In this document: positions 1 through 6,948 of the stretch, in pieces
How the letters are laid out: every line of letters starts with the position of its first letter
Numbering within the stretch: the first letter of the stretch is position 1
DNA from: CAYXWH01 sp964468755
Lineage (GTDB): Bacteria; Chloroflexota; Dehalococcoidia; Dehalococcoidales; RBG-16-60-22
Reading direction: 5' to 3'
DNA length: 12,206 bases
Assembly: GCA_964468755.1 (NCBI GenBank)
Contig: CAYXWH010000056.1
Span: forward strand, 1-12,206
Made by a program: the position numbers and the translations under genes
The notes under the pieces: model-generated
What the model was told of the DNA's origin: nothing
Databases searched by the model: none
The model's input: the letters and a program-made list of their open reading frames with translations, nothing else

Positions 1-42
1 GTCAATCATGTCGGTGTGCAGATGTGGGTCAATAAATCTCAT
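1..42 (-). CDS. Metal-dependent hydrolase (TatD/amidohydrolase-like), N-terminal 14 codons only
   Basis: The minus strand has an ATG at 42 preceded by GGAGG (54-50) with a 7-nt spacing, and the frame stays open to the window edge. The 14 visible residues read MRFIDPHLHTDMID. The D-x-H-x-H pattern right after a first beta strand is the typical metal-binding start of TatD-type and amidohydrolase-superfamily hydrolases. The rest of the gene lies outside the window, so substrate and exact family cannot be given. It lies 166 nt downstream of the iron-sulfur subunit on the same strand, with a hairpin between, so it may be read as a separate unit or by read-through. Confidence 0.72.
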   Translation of the reverse strand, partial: MRFIDPHLHTDMID

Positions 43-172
43 ATTTAAGCCTCCAAAATAATCATTGAAATTTGTTTACGATGGGACAACAAGGTATCAT
101 TCTACTCCATGCATTCTACCTCCTGTAATGGCCATTCATATTCACAGTCGAAACCCGCATTCTTTTTTAATA

Positions 173-199
173 GTTACCAGGTATATAAGACCTGGTAAC
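173..199 (-). terminator. Hairpin downstream of the iron-sulfur subunit gene
   Basis: A perfect 10-bp inverted repeat, GTTACCAGGT (173-182) and ACCTGGTAAC (190-199), encloses a 7-nt loop. It starts 9 nt after the stop codon of the minus-strand gene ending at 209. The minus-strand RNA then continues with an A-rich stretch rather than a U-run, so it is not a textbook intrinsic terminator. It could be a 3'-end processing or stabilising hairpin, or a protein-binding palindrome. Confidence 0.5.
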
Positions 200-208
200 C
201 GGGTCTAG

Positions 209-1018
209 TCATGGAAGCGGAATATCGCCAAGGTTTACGTCCCTGGCGGTACTGATTGGGTCTATCGTCCTGGATTTGCCGTTGGCTTCAATGGTCAGCG
301 AGAATGTACTTTCTCCCAGCCCTTCAAACCAGAAGTCACCGAAGCCATCGGTAACGGCGGTAAACGTGCTACCGCTGTTCGTGTCGGTCAGGGTGCAGGT
401 GGCGCCCTCAATAATCTCTTTTATGTTGGGGTCATACACCGTTCCCCCGATAAATTTCCGGGGCAGGTTCAGGTAATATACTCTTGGCTTGGTGCCGTAT
501 TCGGGGTGCAGCACCTCAGCCCGGTTGATAAGCTCACCGAAGTCGGATTCCTCGCCGAACTTTATTGCCTCGGTCATGCAGGCGTCGACGCAACGGGGTT
601 CCTGCCACCCCTTGTCCAGCAGGTGGGCGCAGCCGGTGCATTTTTGCGCGATGTTCAGTTCCTGGTTAAAGTAGATGCAGCCATACGGGCAGGCATCGAC
701 ACAGTTGCGGCAGCCGTTGCATTTGGTGGGGTCGATGATGACCAGCCCGTCAGGTCTCCGGTATATCCCGCCTTCGACCGGGCAGGCTGGAATGCAGGGA
801 GCGTTGTCGCAGTGCATGCACAGGATAGGCAGGTAGGATACCCGTACCTTGGGAACGGTGCCTCTGGTCTCCTGGGTCATCTTCATCCAGAACTGTCCCG
901 TGTCCGGCTGGGGCTTGGCAATTGGCGTCCAGTCGTTATCCACGTGTTCATCCTTGCATGCAATCTGGCAGTTGTAGCACCCGTTGCACCGGGCGGCATC
1001 AATAACCCATACTTTCAT
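209..1018 (-). CDS. Iron-sulfur (beta) subunit of a transhydroxylase-like molybdenum enzyme
   Basis: This 269-residue protein carries electrons to or from the Mo subunit encoded just upstream. The first 155 residues are a DmsB/NrfC-type ferredoxin domain with four cysteine groups: C11-C14-C17-C21, C67-C70-C75-C79, C100-C103-C106-C110 and C127-C130-C143-C147. Residues about 190-269 form a separate beta-rich domain of the carboxypeptidase-regulatory/Cna_B type (start GGTVYDPN, later TDGFGDFWFEGL). That fusion and the length match the small subunit of Pelobacter acidigallici pyrogallol-phloroglucinol transhydroxylase, 274 residues as I recall it. There is no signal peptide, so it should be cytoplasmic. 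The ATG follows a GGAGAG-type ribosome-binding site, and the start is 12 nt after the large-subunit stop, so the two genes form an operon. The subunit type is well supported; the exact substrate is not. Confidence 0.93.
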   Translation of the reverse strand: MKVWVIDAARCNGCYNCQIACKDEHVDNDWTPIAKPQPDTGQFWMKMTQETRGTVPKVRVSYLPILCMHCDNAPCIPACPVEGGIYRRPDGLVIIDPTKCNGCRNCVDACPYGCIYFNQELNIAQKCTGCAHLLDKGWQEPRCVDACMTEAIKFGEESDFGELINRAEVLHPEYGTKPRVYYLNLPRKFIGGTVYDPNIKEIIEGATCTLTDTNSGSTFTAVTDGFGDFWFEGLGESTFSLTIEANGKSRTIDPISTARDVNLGDIPLP

Positions 1019-1030
1019 AGGCTACTCTCC

Positions 1031-3613
1031 TCATTTAATCCAGGAGCCAAAAAGCATCCCGGTAGCCGGGTCATAGTCGCGTTTGAAGGCTTCAGGATAT
1101 TCAGCCCGTAAGGCGGCTAAGTCGGCCTTTTCTACCTGTACCAGGAAACCACTGGTGGCCATGCCGGAGCAATGTCTGGAAGTGGTAGCCGTCGGGGATA
1201 TGAGGTTGTTGGAGCCGCCACGGTCAATCTTCCCCGGTATAATGGGGTCAACCCTTGCCCCATGGTCCTGATAGACAACTCCGGGCATTATCCTTTCCGT
1301 AATGCGGGCACCACCGAGGACTATACCCCGCTCATTGTACACGCTTACTATATCCCCGTGTAAGATACCCCGTGCCGCGGCGACTGATGGATGAATCCAC
1401 ACCGGTTCGTAGAGGTACCCGTCGGGTCCCTTCACCTTGCATGTCTCAATCTCCCGCAACCAGGATATATCGTCGTGCTCGGCGTGTAACCGCCACCTGG
1501 GGTGGTTGGAGACAAACAGCAAAGGATAGTCCTTAGCCTGTTCACAGGAGAGGCTTTCCCGGTGCGTATCACCCCCGGTAATATAGCCGGGCACCGGGCC
1601 TCTTTCCCTATCATCGGGGAAATGCTCCGATAGTCTATGGGAATAGAACTCTATTTTACCCGAAGGTGTGGACAGCGGATTATTTTCCGGGTCTTCATAG
1701 AAATCAACCATGCTTACCGGCCGGCTCTGCCATTCGGGGTCAGTGGGGACCACATAGTAGTCCTTTTCATTGAATTCTTCCCAGCTGACCATGTCCTGTA
1801 CACCGGATTGCTCGAAGCCGTTTCGTATCCGCTCTTCGATGGTCAGGCCCTCGATGAATCGCTCATAGATACCGAGTTTCCTGGCGACCTCAGCGACGCA
1901 TTCCATGTCACTCTTGGATTCAACGAGCTGCTCCACGCATTTGCGTTGTCGGAACAGGGTATGGAATTGCCCGCTCATGAAGTCGGCTCCCAGGTCCTCC
2001 ACCTCAAAGGTGGTGCAAGCCGGCAGGATTATATCGGAATACAGGCAGTCGTTCTCCAGCCAAGGATGCTGGGTGATAAAGCATTCTATCTTCGGGCTCC
2101 TCAGGGCTTGGATGAAACGGTTGCCGCCATTCCAGCAGGCGATGTGGCACGGGCAGTCGCTCCAGATCAGGCGTAATTCGGTACCGCCTTCTTCCCCGGG
2201 GATAGGGTAGGTATATTTTACGAACTGGTCTTCAGCATCACCGTAAATAGATGTCTTGCCATACCAGCTTAGCGGGTTTTCCGGGGAATGATTGAGTATG
2301 GCTTCAGCGAGGAGTGTCTTGGCAATAAGCTGTTTGTTGTCTCGCTTGATTTTCTTGAACCTCGACCCCCAGGCGTTGGGCTTGACCCGGGCCCGTGGCA
2401 GGGGCGACCGCTCTTCAGCCATCAGCCCCCATTCAATGGTGGTAGCCTGGTTGGCGCCAGGTTTACCCCAACCCTGCATTGCCAGGTTCAGCACCTCGAG
2501 ACGGGCGGGTTCGTGGGAATAGGGACCCCGGATCATGGAGCCGCCGTTACCGTGTACGGTTGATGTCACCTGTTTTGCCCACTGCCGGGCCAGTGCCTTG
2601 ATGGTCCATTCCGGAATGCCGGTTATCGGGGATGCCCACGCGGGGGTCTTGGCAACGCCGTCCGCTTTGCCCAGCACATAGTCTTTGTACTTATCGAAGC
2701 CGACGCTGTGGGTGGCAATGTAGTCCCGGTCATAGGTATCTTCGGTTATCCAGACATAGGAGATAGCCAGGTGCAGCGCGGCATCGGTATTGGGCAGTAC
2801 AGGGATCCATTTATCGGCATGAATGGCAGCGCCGTAGTTCAGGTCCGGGCATACATATACCGATTTTATACCAAGCTCTTTGAACCAGTAGCAGAGCCGG
2901 CTCACCAGTTGTCCGCCCCATCCCCAGGTGGTGGTCTCCGGGTCACATCCCCAGAAGAGCAGCAGGTCAGTATTCCGGGCAATATCCGGGAACAGATTGG
3001 AGTGGTTGTTCATCTTGCCCACCGGCTCCATACCCCACACGTGTTTGGCTCCCCAGTACCACCCTTCCCAGCTGTCGGCGTTTCGGGAATGAAGGGTGTA
3101 GTTCCCCAGCAGGCTGAACAGGTATTCCGGGACCCCGTGGGAGGCGTGAATATTTTTGGTCTCCCCGTGCAAACCACCTATCGGCATTACCGCGTATGGC
3201 CCATAGGTATCGCGCACCCTCTGTATCTCACCGGCGATTATGTCCGTGGCTTCGTCCCAGGAAATCCGTACGTAGCCGCTCTTGCCCCGGTTCTCCGGAT
3301 GCCGTTCGCCATCGGGGTCCCAGTCAAATCGTTTCAGAGGATACAGGATCCGGTTGGGAGAGTAGAACCGCTTTTTATAGGCGAGGCTCAGGGGTGTGGT
3401 CAGTGATTTCGTGGTTGGTTCAAAAACCTTCCCCCGGGCTTCAATTCTCCAGACCTTTCCCGGGTTAAATTCTTCAGGGGCATACTTCCAGTCAAAATGA
3501 AATGGTTTTACCCGTACTATCCTGCCATCTTTGACATCGACCGCGGTAACGTTTGAACCCAGGGTAAAACCAATGTCTCTTATGTAGGTCTTTTCCTCAT
3601 TCTCGTCTGCCAT
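1031..3613 (-). CDS. Molybdopterin (alpha) subunit, pyrogallol transhydroxylase-like, DMSO reductase superfamily
   Basis: An 860-residue catalytic subunit of the bis-molybdopterin-guanine-dinucleotide oxidoreductase family. The length is close to the 875 residues I recall for Pelobacter transhydroxylase. Unlike formate dehydrogenases or nitrate reductases it has no N-terminal CxxCxxxC cluster motif and no Tat signal, as in transhydroxylase, whose clusters all sit in the small subunit. In the Pelobacter structure Ser175 binds Mo and His144 and Asp174 line the active site. Here H149 (GGLHGE) and D180-S181-W182 (RNADSWEGW) occur at almost the same spacing. Cofactor-binding stretches are visible, such as FWGCDPETT (220-228), the region from HGNGGSM to GWGKPGANQ (354-389), and SNHPRWRLH (702-710). 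The start has only a weak AAGGG-like site, but residues from 9 on fit the family fold. The iron-sulfur subunit follows 12 nt downstream. The related enzyme moves hydroxyl groups between phenolics without net redox change; another polyphenol or ring substrate is possible. Confidence 0.93.
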   Translation of the reverse strand: MADENEEKTYIRDIGFTLGSNVTAVDVKDGRIVRVKPFHFDWKYAPEEFNPGKVWRIEARGKVFEPTTKSLTTPLSLAYKKRFYSPNRILYPLKRFDWDPDGERHPENRGKSGYVRISWDEATDIIAGEIQRVRDTYGPYAVMPIGGLHGETKNIHASHGVPEYLFSLLGNYTLHSRNADSWEGWYWGAKHVWGMEPVGKMNNHSNLFPDIARNTDLLLFWGCDPETTTWGWGGQLVSRLCYWFKELGIKSVYVCPDLNYGAAIHADKWIPVLPNTDAALHLAISYVWITEDTYDRDYIATHSVGFDKYKDYVLGKADGVAKTPAWASPITGIPEWTIKALARQWAKQVTSTVHGNGGSMIRGPYSHEPARLEVLNLAMQGWGKPGANQATTIEWGLMAEERSPLPRARVKPNAWGSRFKKIKRDNKQLIAKTLLAEAILNHSPENPLSWYGKTSIYGDAEDQFVKYTYPIPGEEGGTELRLIWSDCPCHIACWNGGNRFIQALRSPKIECFITQHPWLENDCLYSDIILPACTTFEVEDLGADFMSGQFHTLFRQRKCVEQLVESKSDMECVAEVARKLGIYERFIEGLTIEERIRNGFEQSGVQDMVSWEEFNEKDYYVVPTDPEWQSRPVSMVDFYEDPENNPLSTPSGKIEFYSHRLSEHFPDDRERGPVPGYITGGDTHRESLSCEQAKDYPLLFVSNHPRWRLHAEHDDISWLREIETCKVKGPDGYLYEPVWIHPSVAAARGILHGDIVSVYNERGIVLGGARITERIMPGVVYQDHGARVDPIIPGKIDRGGSNNLISPTATTSRHCSGMATSGFLVQVEKADLAALRAEYPEAFKRDYDPATGMLFGSWIK

Positions 3614-3837
3614 GTGAGGCTTGCCCTTGCTCCGGTCGGTGGTATACTAACCCCTAAATTAATAACCTGAATAAAAAAACGGATTATGTTGCCGGGAGTA
3701 ACGAAGGTCGGCATTGACGGCGAAAAACGTGAACGCGATAATTCTTATAATGCATGCTCATAGTAGCAGGCAAAGTATGATAAACAACACGTCGTCTTTC
3801 TAATTGGTATAAGGTGAGTAATTGGGCTATTTGTAGC

Positions 3838-3866
3838 ATTATACATAAATAAAAGCAGAATGTAAA
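3838..3866 (-). promoter_or_regulatory. Sigma70-type promoter for the molybdenum-enzyme operon
   Basis: On the minus strand TTTACA (3866-3861) is followed after exactly 17 nt by a perfect TATAAT (3843-3838). The next gene in that direction is the Mo subunit starting at 3613, so the leader would be about 218 nt. The match to the housekeeping consensus is 5/6 plus 6/6 with ideal spacing. Confidence 0.6.
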
Positions 3867-3914
3867 TAAGGCTGGAGATAGCGGAGATAAGTCAATGATG
3901 AATACATATTTTAG

Positions 3915-3964
3915 CTATGGAAGAAGGTATACCATAGTAACCAAGCCCAGTGCTATATGGTTAC
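3915..3964. promoter_or_regulatory. Two adjacent inverted repeats upstream of the Mo-operon promoter
   Basis: CTATGG (3915-3920) pairs with CCATAG (3932-3937). Immediately overlapping it, GTAACCA (3937-3943) pairs with TGGTTAC (3958-3964). They lie about 50-100 nt upstream of the -35 box at 3861-3866 and downstream of the neighbouring XRE-type regulator gene. They could be operators for that regulator or a weak 3' hairpin of its transcript. The assignment is an inference. Confidence 0.3.
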
Positions 3965-4104
3965 GAAGTGTTTGCCGGTAGTCATCATATAGTTGACTCG
4001 AACATAAGCAGTCAAGGGTGAAATTGTTTAAAGCCTTGCCTTTTATCCGGCAGGGTTTGATAGGTGACCAAAATGAGGTTACGGCAAACGCCTGGACTTC
4101 CCGG

Positions 4105-4479
4105 TCACTGCTTTCGGGTGTTATATTTCCGCTGCCTGCGCCGCTCAATCAGGTCTTCAATCATTGTAATTACATCTTCATCGAGCTCATTGCGGTACTT
4201 CTGACGAGCGTATTCACGGAACTCGGGCCAGTTGGCCGACTCTACCTCGGCTACCCGGGGCAGGTGACCGGAAAGGGAGAGAATCTTCTCGGCAGGAATG
4301 CCCGTGTATTCCGCCAGCCTTACACAGGAGTGGGTACTGGGAACATCATCACCCTTGAGCCAGCGACCTACGGTGGCATGGCTGATGCCAAGTTCAGCCG
4401 CCAGTTGACTGGGCAATCGTCGGCGACGGCGCATTATTTCTTTCAGAAATAAGATAAAGGTCGTATCCGATTCTCCCAT
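4105..4479 (-). CDS. XRE-type helix-turn-helix transcriptional regulator
   Basis: A 124-residue DNA-binding protein. Residues about 7-70 form a Cro/CI-like five-helix domain: helix 1 around FLFLKEIMRRRRR, then the helix-turn-helix itself with QLAAELGIS and HATVGRWLKG, then the typical VRLAEYTGIPAEKILSLSG end. The C-terminal part, about residues 80-124, is charged and helical, ends in many Arg/Lys, and has no domain I recognise. No ribosome-binding site precedes the ATG. Instead a TATAAT lies 7 nt upstream, so the transcript probably begins at the start codon. An internal ATG (residue 16) would cut helix 1 and is less likely. The gene lies upstream of the molybdenum operon on the same strand and may control it or itself, but the targets are unknown. 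Confidence 0.88.
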   Translation of the reverse strand: MGESDTTFILFLKEIMRRRRRLPSQLAAELGISHATVGRWLKGDDVPSTHSCVRLAEYTGIPAEKILSLSGHLPRVAEVESANWPEFREYARQKYRNELDEDVITMIEDLIERRRQRKYNTRKQ

Positions 4480-4486
4480 GAAAACT

Positions 4487-4515
4487 ATTATATCACAGAA
4501 AAATATAAATGGGAA
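4487..4515 (-). promoter_or_regulatory. Extended -10 promoter giving a leaderless regulator mRNA
   Basis: The minus strand carries TGATATAAT, an extended -10 element with perfect TATAAT at 4492-4487. A weak -35-like TTCCCA (4515-4510) lies 17 nt further upstream. The TATAAT ends 7 nt before the regulator's ATG (4479), which puts transcription start at or next to the A of that ATG. The lack of any Shine-Dalgarno sequence agrees with this. Confidence 0.55.
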
Positions 4516-4635
4516 TACTTAAAAGTTAAGAAAATATTAATATTTTATATTTACATCGCCGCCAAAGATAAAAAATGCAATTTACCTGAAAATTTCTCTT
4601 TTGACGGGTTATTATGATAATGTAGCGAGTGTAGG

Positions 4636-4722
4636 TTACCTATACCTCATCTCAAAGCAAGCAATGCCACCACCGATAACCAGTATCCCAGTGGTGAATT
4701 TATTCTCCTTCCCATACTTCAC
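4636..4722 (-). pseudogene. Decayed N-terminus of a FAD-dependent oxidoreductase
   Basis: On the minus strand an open stretch of 28 codons (GTG at 4722 to TAA at 4636) contains TTGILVIGGGIACFEMR. The part ILVIGGGIA is the classical first beta strand and glycine loop of a Rossmann FAD-binding fold, and it usually continues GGGIAGC(Y/F). Here one Gly seems lost and the frame ends soon after. An AAGGAG sits six bases before the TTC codon that precedes Thr-Thr, exactly where an ATG would be expected, so the original start may have mutated. The intact flavoprotein at 7364-9055 starts similarly (MIMGGGIAGCY). No further homologous sequence is visible downstream. A chance resemblance remains possible because the fragment is short. 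Confidence 0.4.
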
Positions 4723-4835
4723 CGGGGAAAGCCATGTCTATATATCATCACCGGCTATTGTTTGGTGACTGGTCATTTACTTAACATCTGACAGATTATG
4801 GCTGGCACCTGTATCCTGCTGATGGAAGTAGATGA

Positions 4836-4866
4836 GCACGTGGCAGGCGATACGCCTGCCACGTGC
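4836..4866 (-). terminator. Strong hairpin 3' of the solute-binding-protein gene
   Basis: A perfect 14-bp GC-rich inverted repeat (GCACGTGGCAGGCG at 4836-4849 and its complement at 4853-4866) with a 3-nt loop starts 16 nt past the stop codon at 4882. The following minus-strand RNA is not U-rich. It probably marks the transcript end or protects it from decay. Confidence 0.6.
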
Positions 4867-4881
4867 ACGTGCTGGTATACT

Positions 4882-6552
4882 CTAGTGCCTCACGTCTTCC
4901 TCGATCCAGGCATACTGCAATTTCTGGAAAGGCCCGGTGGGATACCAGATAGCGTCATGCAGCTTGGGAGTATAAATGGCGAACATGGTGTTGTCCCACA
5001 GCGGCACGTACATGACGTTGTCGTAGGCGATTTTCTCCATCTCCGCCAGGAGCTGGAGCTGCTTATCGGGGTCAACCTCACTCATCGCCTGCACGAAACG
5101 TGACTGGAACCCCTCCGGCCGCTTGGCAGGTGGGCAGTTGTGCGTTTCCTCCTGGAGGTCCAACCTCACATGACCCAGCAGGTTAGGCGGGTCATACCGG
5201 GCATCAGCGAGGCGTATCTCGTTGCCTTGTTCCGGCGACCAGATGATCTCACGGTAGGCAGCGTCATCAAAGACTTTGAAGTCTACTTCAATGCCCACCG
5301 CCGCCAGCTGTTCCTGAACGGCTACAATCATATCCGAAGCCTGACCGGTAAATGAAGCCATATACATCTCCACCTTAACACCATCGGGATAGCCCGCCTC
5401 GGCAAGGAGCTGCTTCGCCTTTTCGGGGTTGTACTTGCGAGGTGTGGTACCAGGGTCAGTGAACTTGTGGATGTAGTCGATGCACTCGTAGTGAGCATTG
5501 CTAAAGCCTCCGGTGAACACCTCGACTATCTTCTCTTTGTTAATAGCGTACTCCACTGCCTCACGCATCCGCTGGTCGTACCAGATAGAGTCGGGGTCCT
5601 TGGTGTTGAAGTAGAGCCCCTGAAGCTGGCCAACGAAGGTATCTATCTTATACCCCCTGTCCTTTAGTTCAAGGGCGGTGACCCGGTCGGCCTGCATTAT
5701 GGCATGGGTATCGCCTTTTTCCAGGGTTATCTGGGCAGTCATCGGATTGGCAATCCAGTGAATCTTCACCTCGTCCAGGTAGGGATAACCTTCCTCCCAG
5801 TAGTTATCAAACTTCTCGTAATGTACATACTGGTTCGGTGCATATTCCTTTACCTTCCAGGGGCCGGTGCCTACCGGGTTGTTGGACAGCCCTTTCTCGC
5901 CCAGCTTTTCATAGGCGGTGGGGGACATGAGAAAGCATGGCTCGCGCTCAAGGTCGCTCATGATGAGCGGGTTCCACGTTGACAGGTTGAATTTGACCGT
6001 ATGGTCATCGAGTACCTCAATGGAAGACACTTCTCGCAGCTGCGGCCACGGATTGGCGAGGACGCGGTCATAATTGTATTTTACCGCCTGGGCATTGAAA
6101 TCGGTGCCGTCATGGAACTTGACTCCCTTCCTGAGGTGGAATATGTAATATGACCTGTCCGGGGCGAGCTCCCAGCTTGTAGCCAGCATCGGCAGATACC
6201 TGCCGGGCTTATCGGGGTCGGCCTTTACCAGGTGCTGCATGGACATGCGTGCATAGTGATGCATGCCGCGCAACCCGGCATCCGGCACGCCGAAGTCAAG
6301 CGGTTGCAGTTGTATGGAGAAATCAAGTCGGCCGCCGTATCTGGCGGGGTCATGGACCGTTGCTGCGGGAGCCGGTGCCGGGGATGGCGGCTCAACTTCC
6401 GGTGCCACCGGACCGGTTACCGGCGATGGCGCTTCCGGTGCCGGGGCTGGTGCTGGAGCTGGGGCTGGGGCTGGTTCGGGGGCGGCGCAACCGCTGAGAA
6501 TCAAACCACTTGTCAGTACTAGTATTAGGATAGCTAAAGCAATTCTTCTCAA
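4882..6552 (-). CDS. ABC transporter substrate-binding lipoprotein, family 5 (peptide/nickel type)
   Basis: A 556-residue binding protein anchored outside the membrane. The start chosen is the TTG at 6552, because GGAGG lies 8 nt upstream (6565-6561) and it gives a clean signal peptide: MRR, a hydrophobic core, then the lipobox L-S-G-C22. A longer frame from an ATG at 6591 would put extra charged residues before the signal and has no ribosome-binding site. Residues 25-70 form a Pro-Ala-Glu rich linker, followed by the SBP_bac_5 fold. Its signature is visible around SWELAPDRSYYIFHLRKGV and FHDGT, and GTGPWKVKEY follows later. Members bind oligopeptides, nickel chelates, sugars or other small compounds for ABC import. 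No permease or ATPase gene lies next to it here, so it stands alone or its partners are elsewhere. A 14-bp hairpin follows the stop. The ligand is unknown. Confidence 0.93.
   Translation of the reverse strand: MRRIALAILILVLTSGLILSGCAAPEPAPAPAPAPAPAPEAPSPVTGPVAPEVEPPSPAPAPAATVHDPARYGGRLDFSIQLQPLDFGVPDAGLRGMHHYARMSMQHLVKADPDKPGRYLPMLATSWELAPDRSYYIFHLRKGVKFHDGTDFNAQAVKYNYDRVLANPWPQLREVSSIEVLDDHTVKFNLSTWNPLIMSDLEREPCFLMSPTAYEKLGEKGLSNNPVGTGPWKVKEYAPNQYVHYEKFDNYWEEGYPYLDEVKIHWIANPMTAQITLEKGDTHAIMQADRVTALELKDRGYKIDTFVGQLQGLYFNTKDPDSIWYDQRMREAVEYAINKEKIVEVFTGGFSNAHYECIDYIHKFTDPGTTPRKYNPEKAKQLLAEAGYPDGVKVEMYMASFTGQASDMIVAVQEQLAAVGIEVDFKVFDDAAYREIIWSPEQGNEIRLADARYDPPNLLGHVRLDLQEETHNCPPAKRPEGFQSRFVQAMSEVDPDKQLQLLAEMEKIAYDNVMYVPLWDNTMFAIYTPKLHDAIWYPTGPFQKLQYAWIEEDVRH
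6364..6480 (-). repeat. Pro-Ala-rich linker coding repeat in the binding lipoprotein
   Basis: The stretch encodes residues 25-63, with tandem Pro-Ala dipeptides after the lipid-modified cysteine, then Pro/Glu/Val-rich sequence. It is a low-complexity spacer that holds the binding domain away from the membrane. dctP in this window has the same kind of linker at the same place, which suggests a lineage habit rather than homology of the two proteins. Confidence 0.7.
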
Positions 6553-6691
6553 CCCTGTTTCCTCCTTCACAGAGAATATATAGGGTCCCATTTTAATTAT
6601 CTTTGAACTACTCCATTTACACCCCCTTTGCTTTATTGAACCGTGTAATTATCGAAAAATTCAGTTTAATATTTTACTAATATTTTCTGGA

Positions 6692-6720
6692 AGGATATAC
6701 TATTATTACCATGCTGTCAA
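6692..6720 (-). promoter_or_regulatory. Promoter of the solute-binding-protein gene
   Basis: A perfect minus-strand -35 box TTGACA (6720-6715) is followed after 17 nt by TATCCT (6697-6692), which matches 4/6 of the -10 consensus. Transcription from about 6685 would give a leader of some 130 nt before the TTG start at 6552. Confidence 0.5.
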
Positions 6721-6856
6721 TATCACCATATAATGACTATTACCAGGGCTTAAATATTACAATAATTACCATAAATTGCAGCGTGGGATAAAAAATAGAT
6801 AACGGAGAAATTATCTAATCGTGGATGAGATAGAACCGCGGTGTTCGTATGGATTA

Positions 6857-6939
6857 CTGGCAAAGCGTCCCTTCCCATTGGTGGCACTCTGAGCATGCTC
6901 CCAGTGGGTTACCGGTTCAACCGGTGTTACGCTTTACAG
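6857..6939. repeat. Nested inverted-repeat element, three-way-junction shape
   Basis: The outer arms are AAAGCGT (6862-6868) with ACGCTTT (6929-6935), extended by CTG (6857-6859) with CAG (6937-6939). Inside lie CCCATTGG (6874-6881) with CCAGTGGG (6901-6908), around a GAGCATGCTC palindrome (6891-6900), and ACCGGTT (6911-6917) with AACCGGT (6919-6925). One pair in the first inner stem is T-G on the plus strand and would be C-A on the minus strand, so the plus-strand RNA folds slightly better. It does not fit a tRNA. It may be a structured RNA, a small mobile or REP-like element, or a protein-binding site. Confidence 0.5.
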
Positions 6940-6948
6940 GGGAAAGAT

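Larger units (their letters stand above)
3614..4104. other. 491-nt spacer: promoter and inverted repeats, no gene seen
   Basis: This AT-richer spacer lies between the small regulator and the Mo subunit, both on the minus strand. It holds a good minus-strand promoter (3838-3866), two short inverted repeats (3915-3937 and 3937-3964) and no convincing gene. A 25-codon open stretch on the plus strand starting at 3686 has no ribosome-binding site and looks like chance. The predicted transcript start near 3831 leaves a leader of about 218 nt before the Mo subunit; I could not fold it. Confidence 0.6.
4480..4881. other. 402-nt spacer between binding-protein gene and regulator
   Basis: The stretch contains, from right to left on the minus strand, a strong hairpin after the binding-protein gene (4836-4866), a short decayed flavoprotein-like fragment (4636-4722), a very AT-rich part (about 4480-4620) and the promoter of the regulator. 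No intact gene was seen on either strand. Confidence 0.6.

Noticed and set aside
1637..2210. Long plus-strand frames opposite the Mo subunit
   Set aside because: They are antisense to a clearly identified family member and have no recognisable domains.
3686..3763. 25-codon plus-strand frame in the spacer before the Mo operon
   Set aside because: It has no ribosome-binding site and no matching family that I recognise; its length is within chance.
3915..4148. 77-codon minus-strand frame overlapping the regulator's 3' end
   Set aside because: It is out of frame with the regulator, has no ribosome-binding site, and its composition looks random.
6232..6583. Three plus-strand frames opposite the binding-protein linker
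   Set aside because: They are mirror products of the Pro-Ala coding repeat, rich in Gly, Ala, Arg and Trp, with no ribosome-binding site.
6857..6939. Possible tRNA, suggested by the cloverleaf-like layout and GGTTCAA
   Set aside because: The TTCAA loop would be 5 rather than 7 nt, there is no anticodon arm of the right size, and there is no 3' CCA-compatible acceptor.
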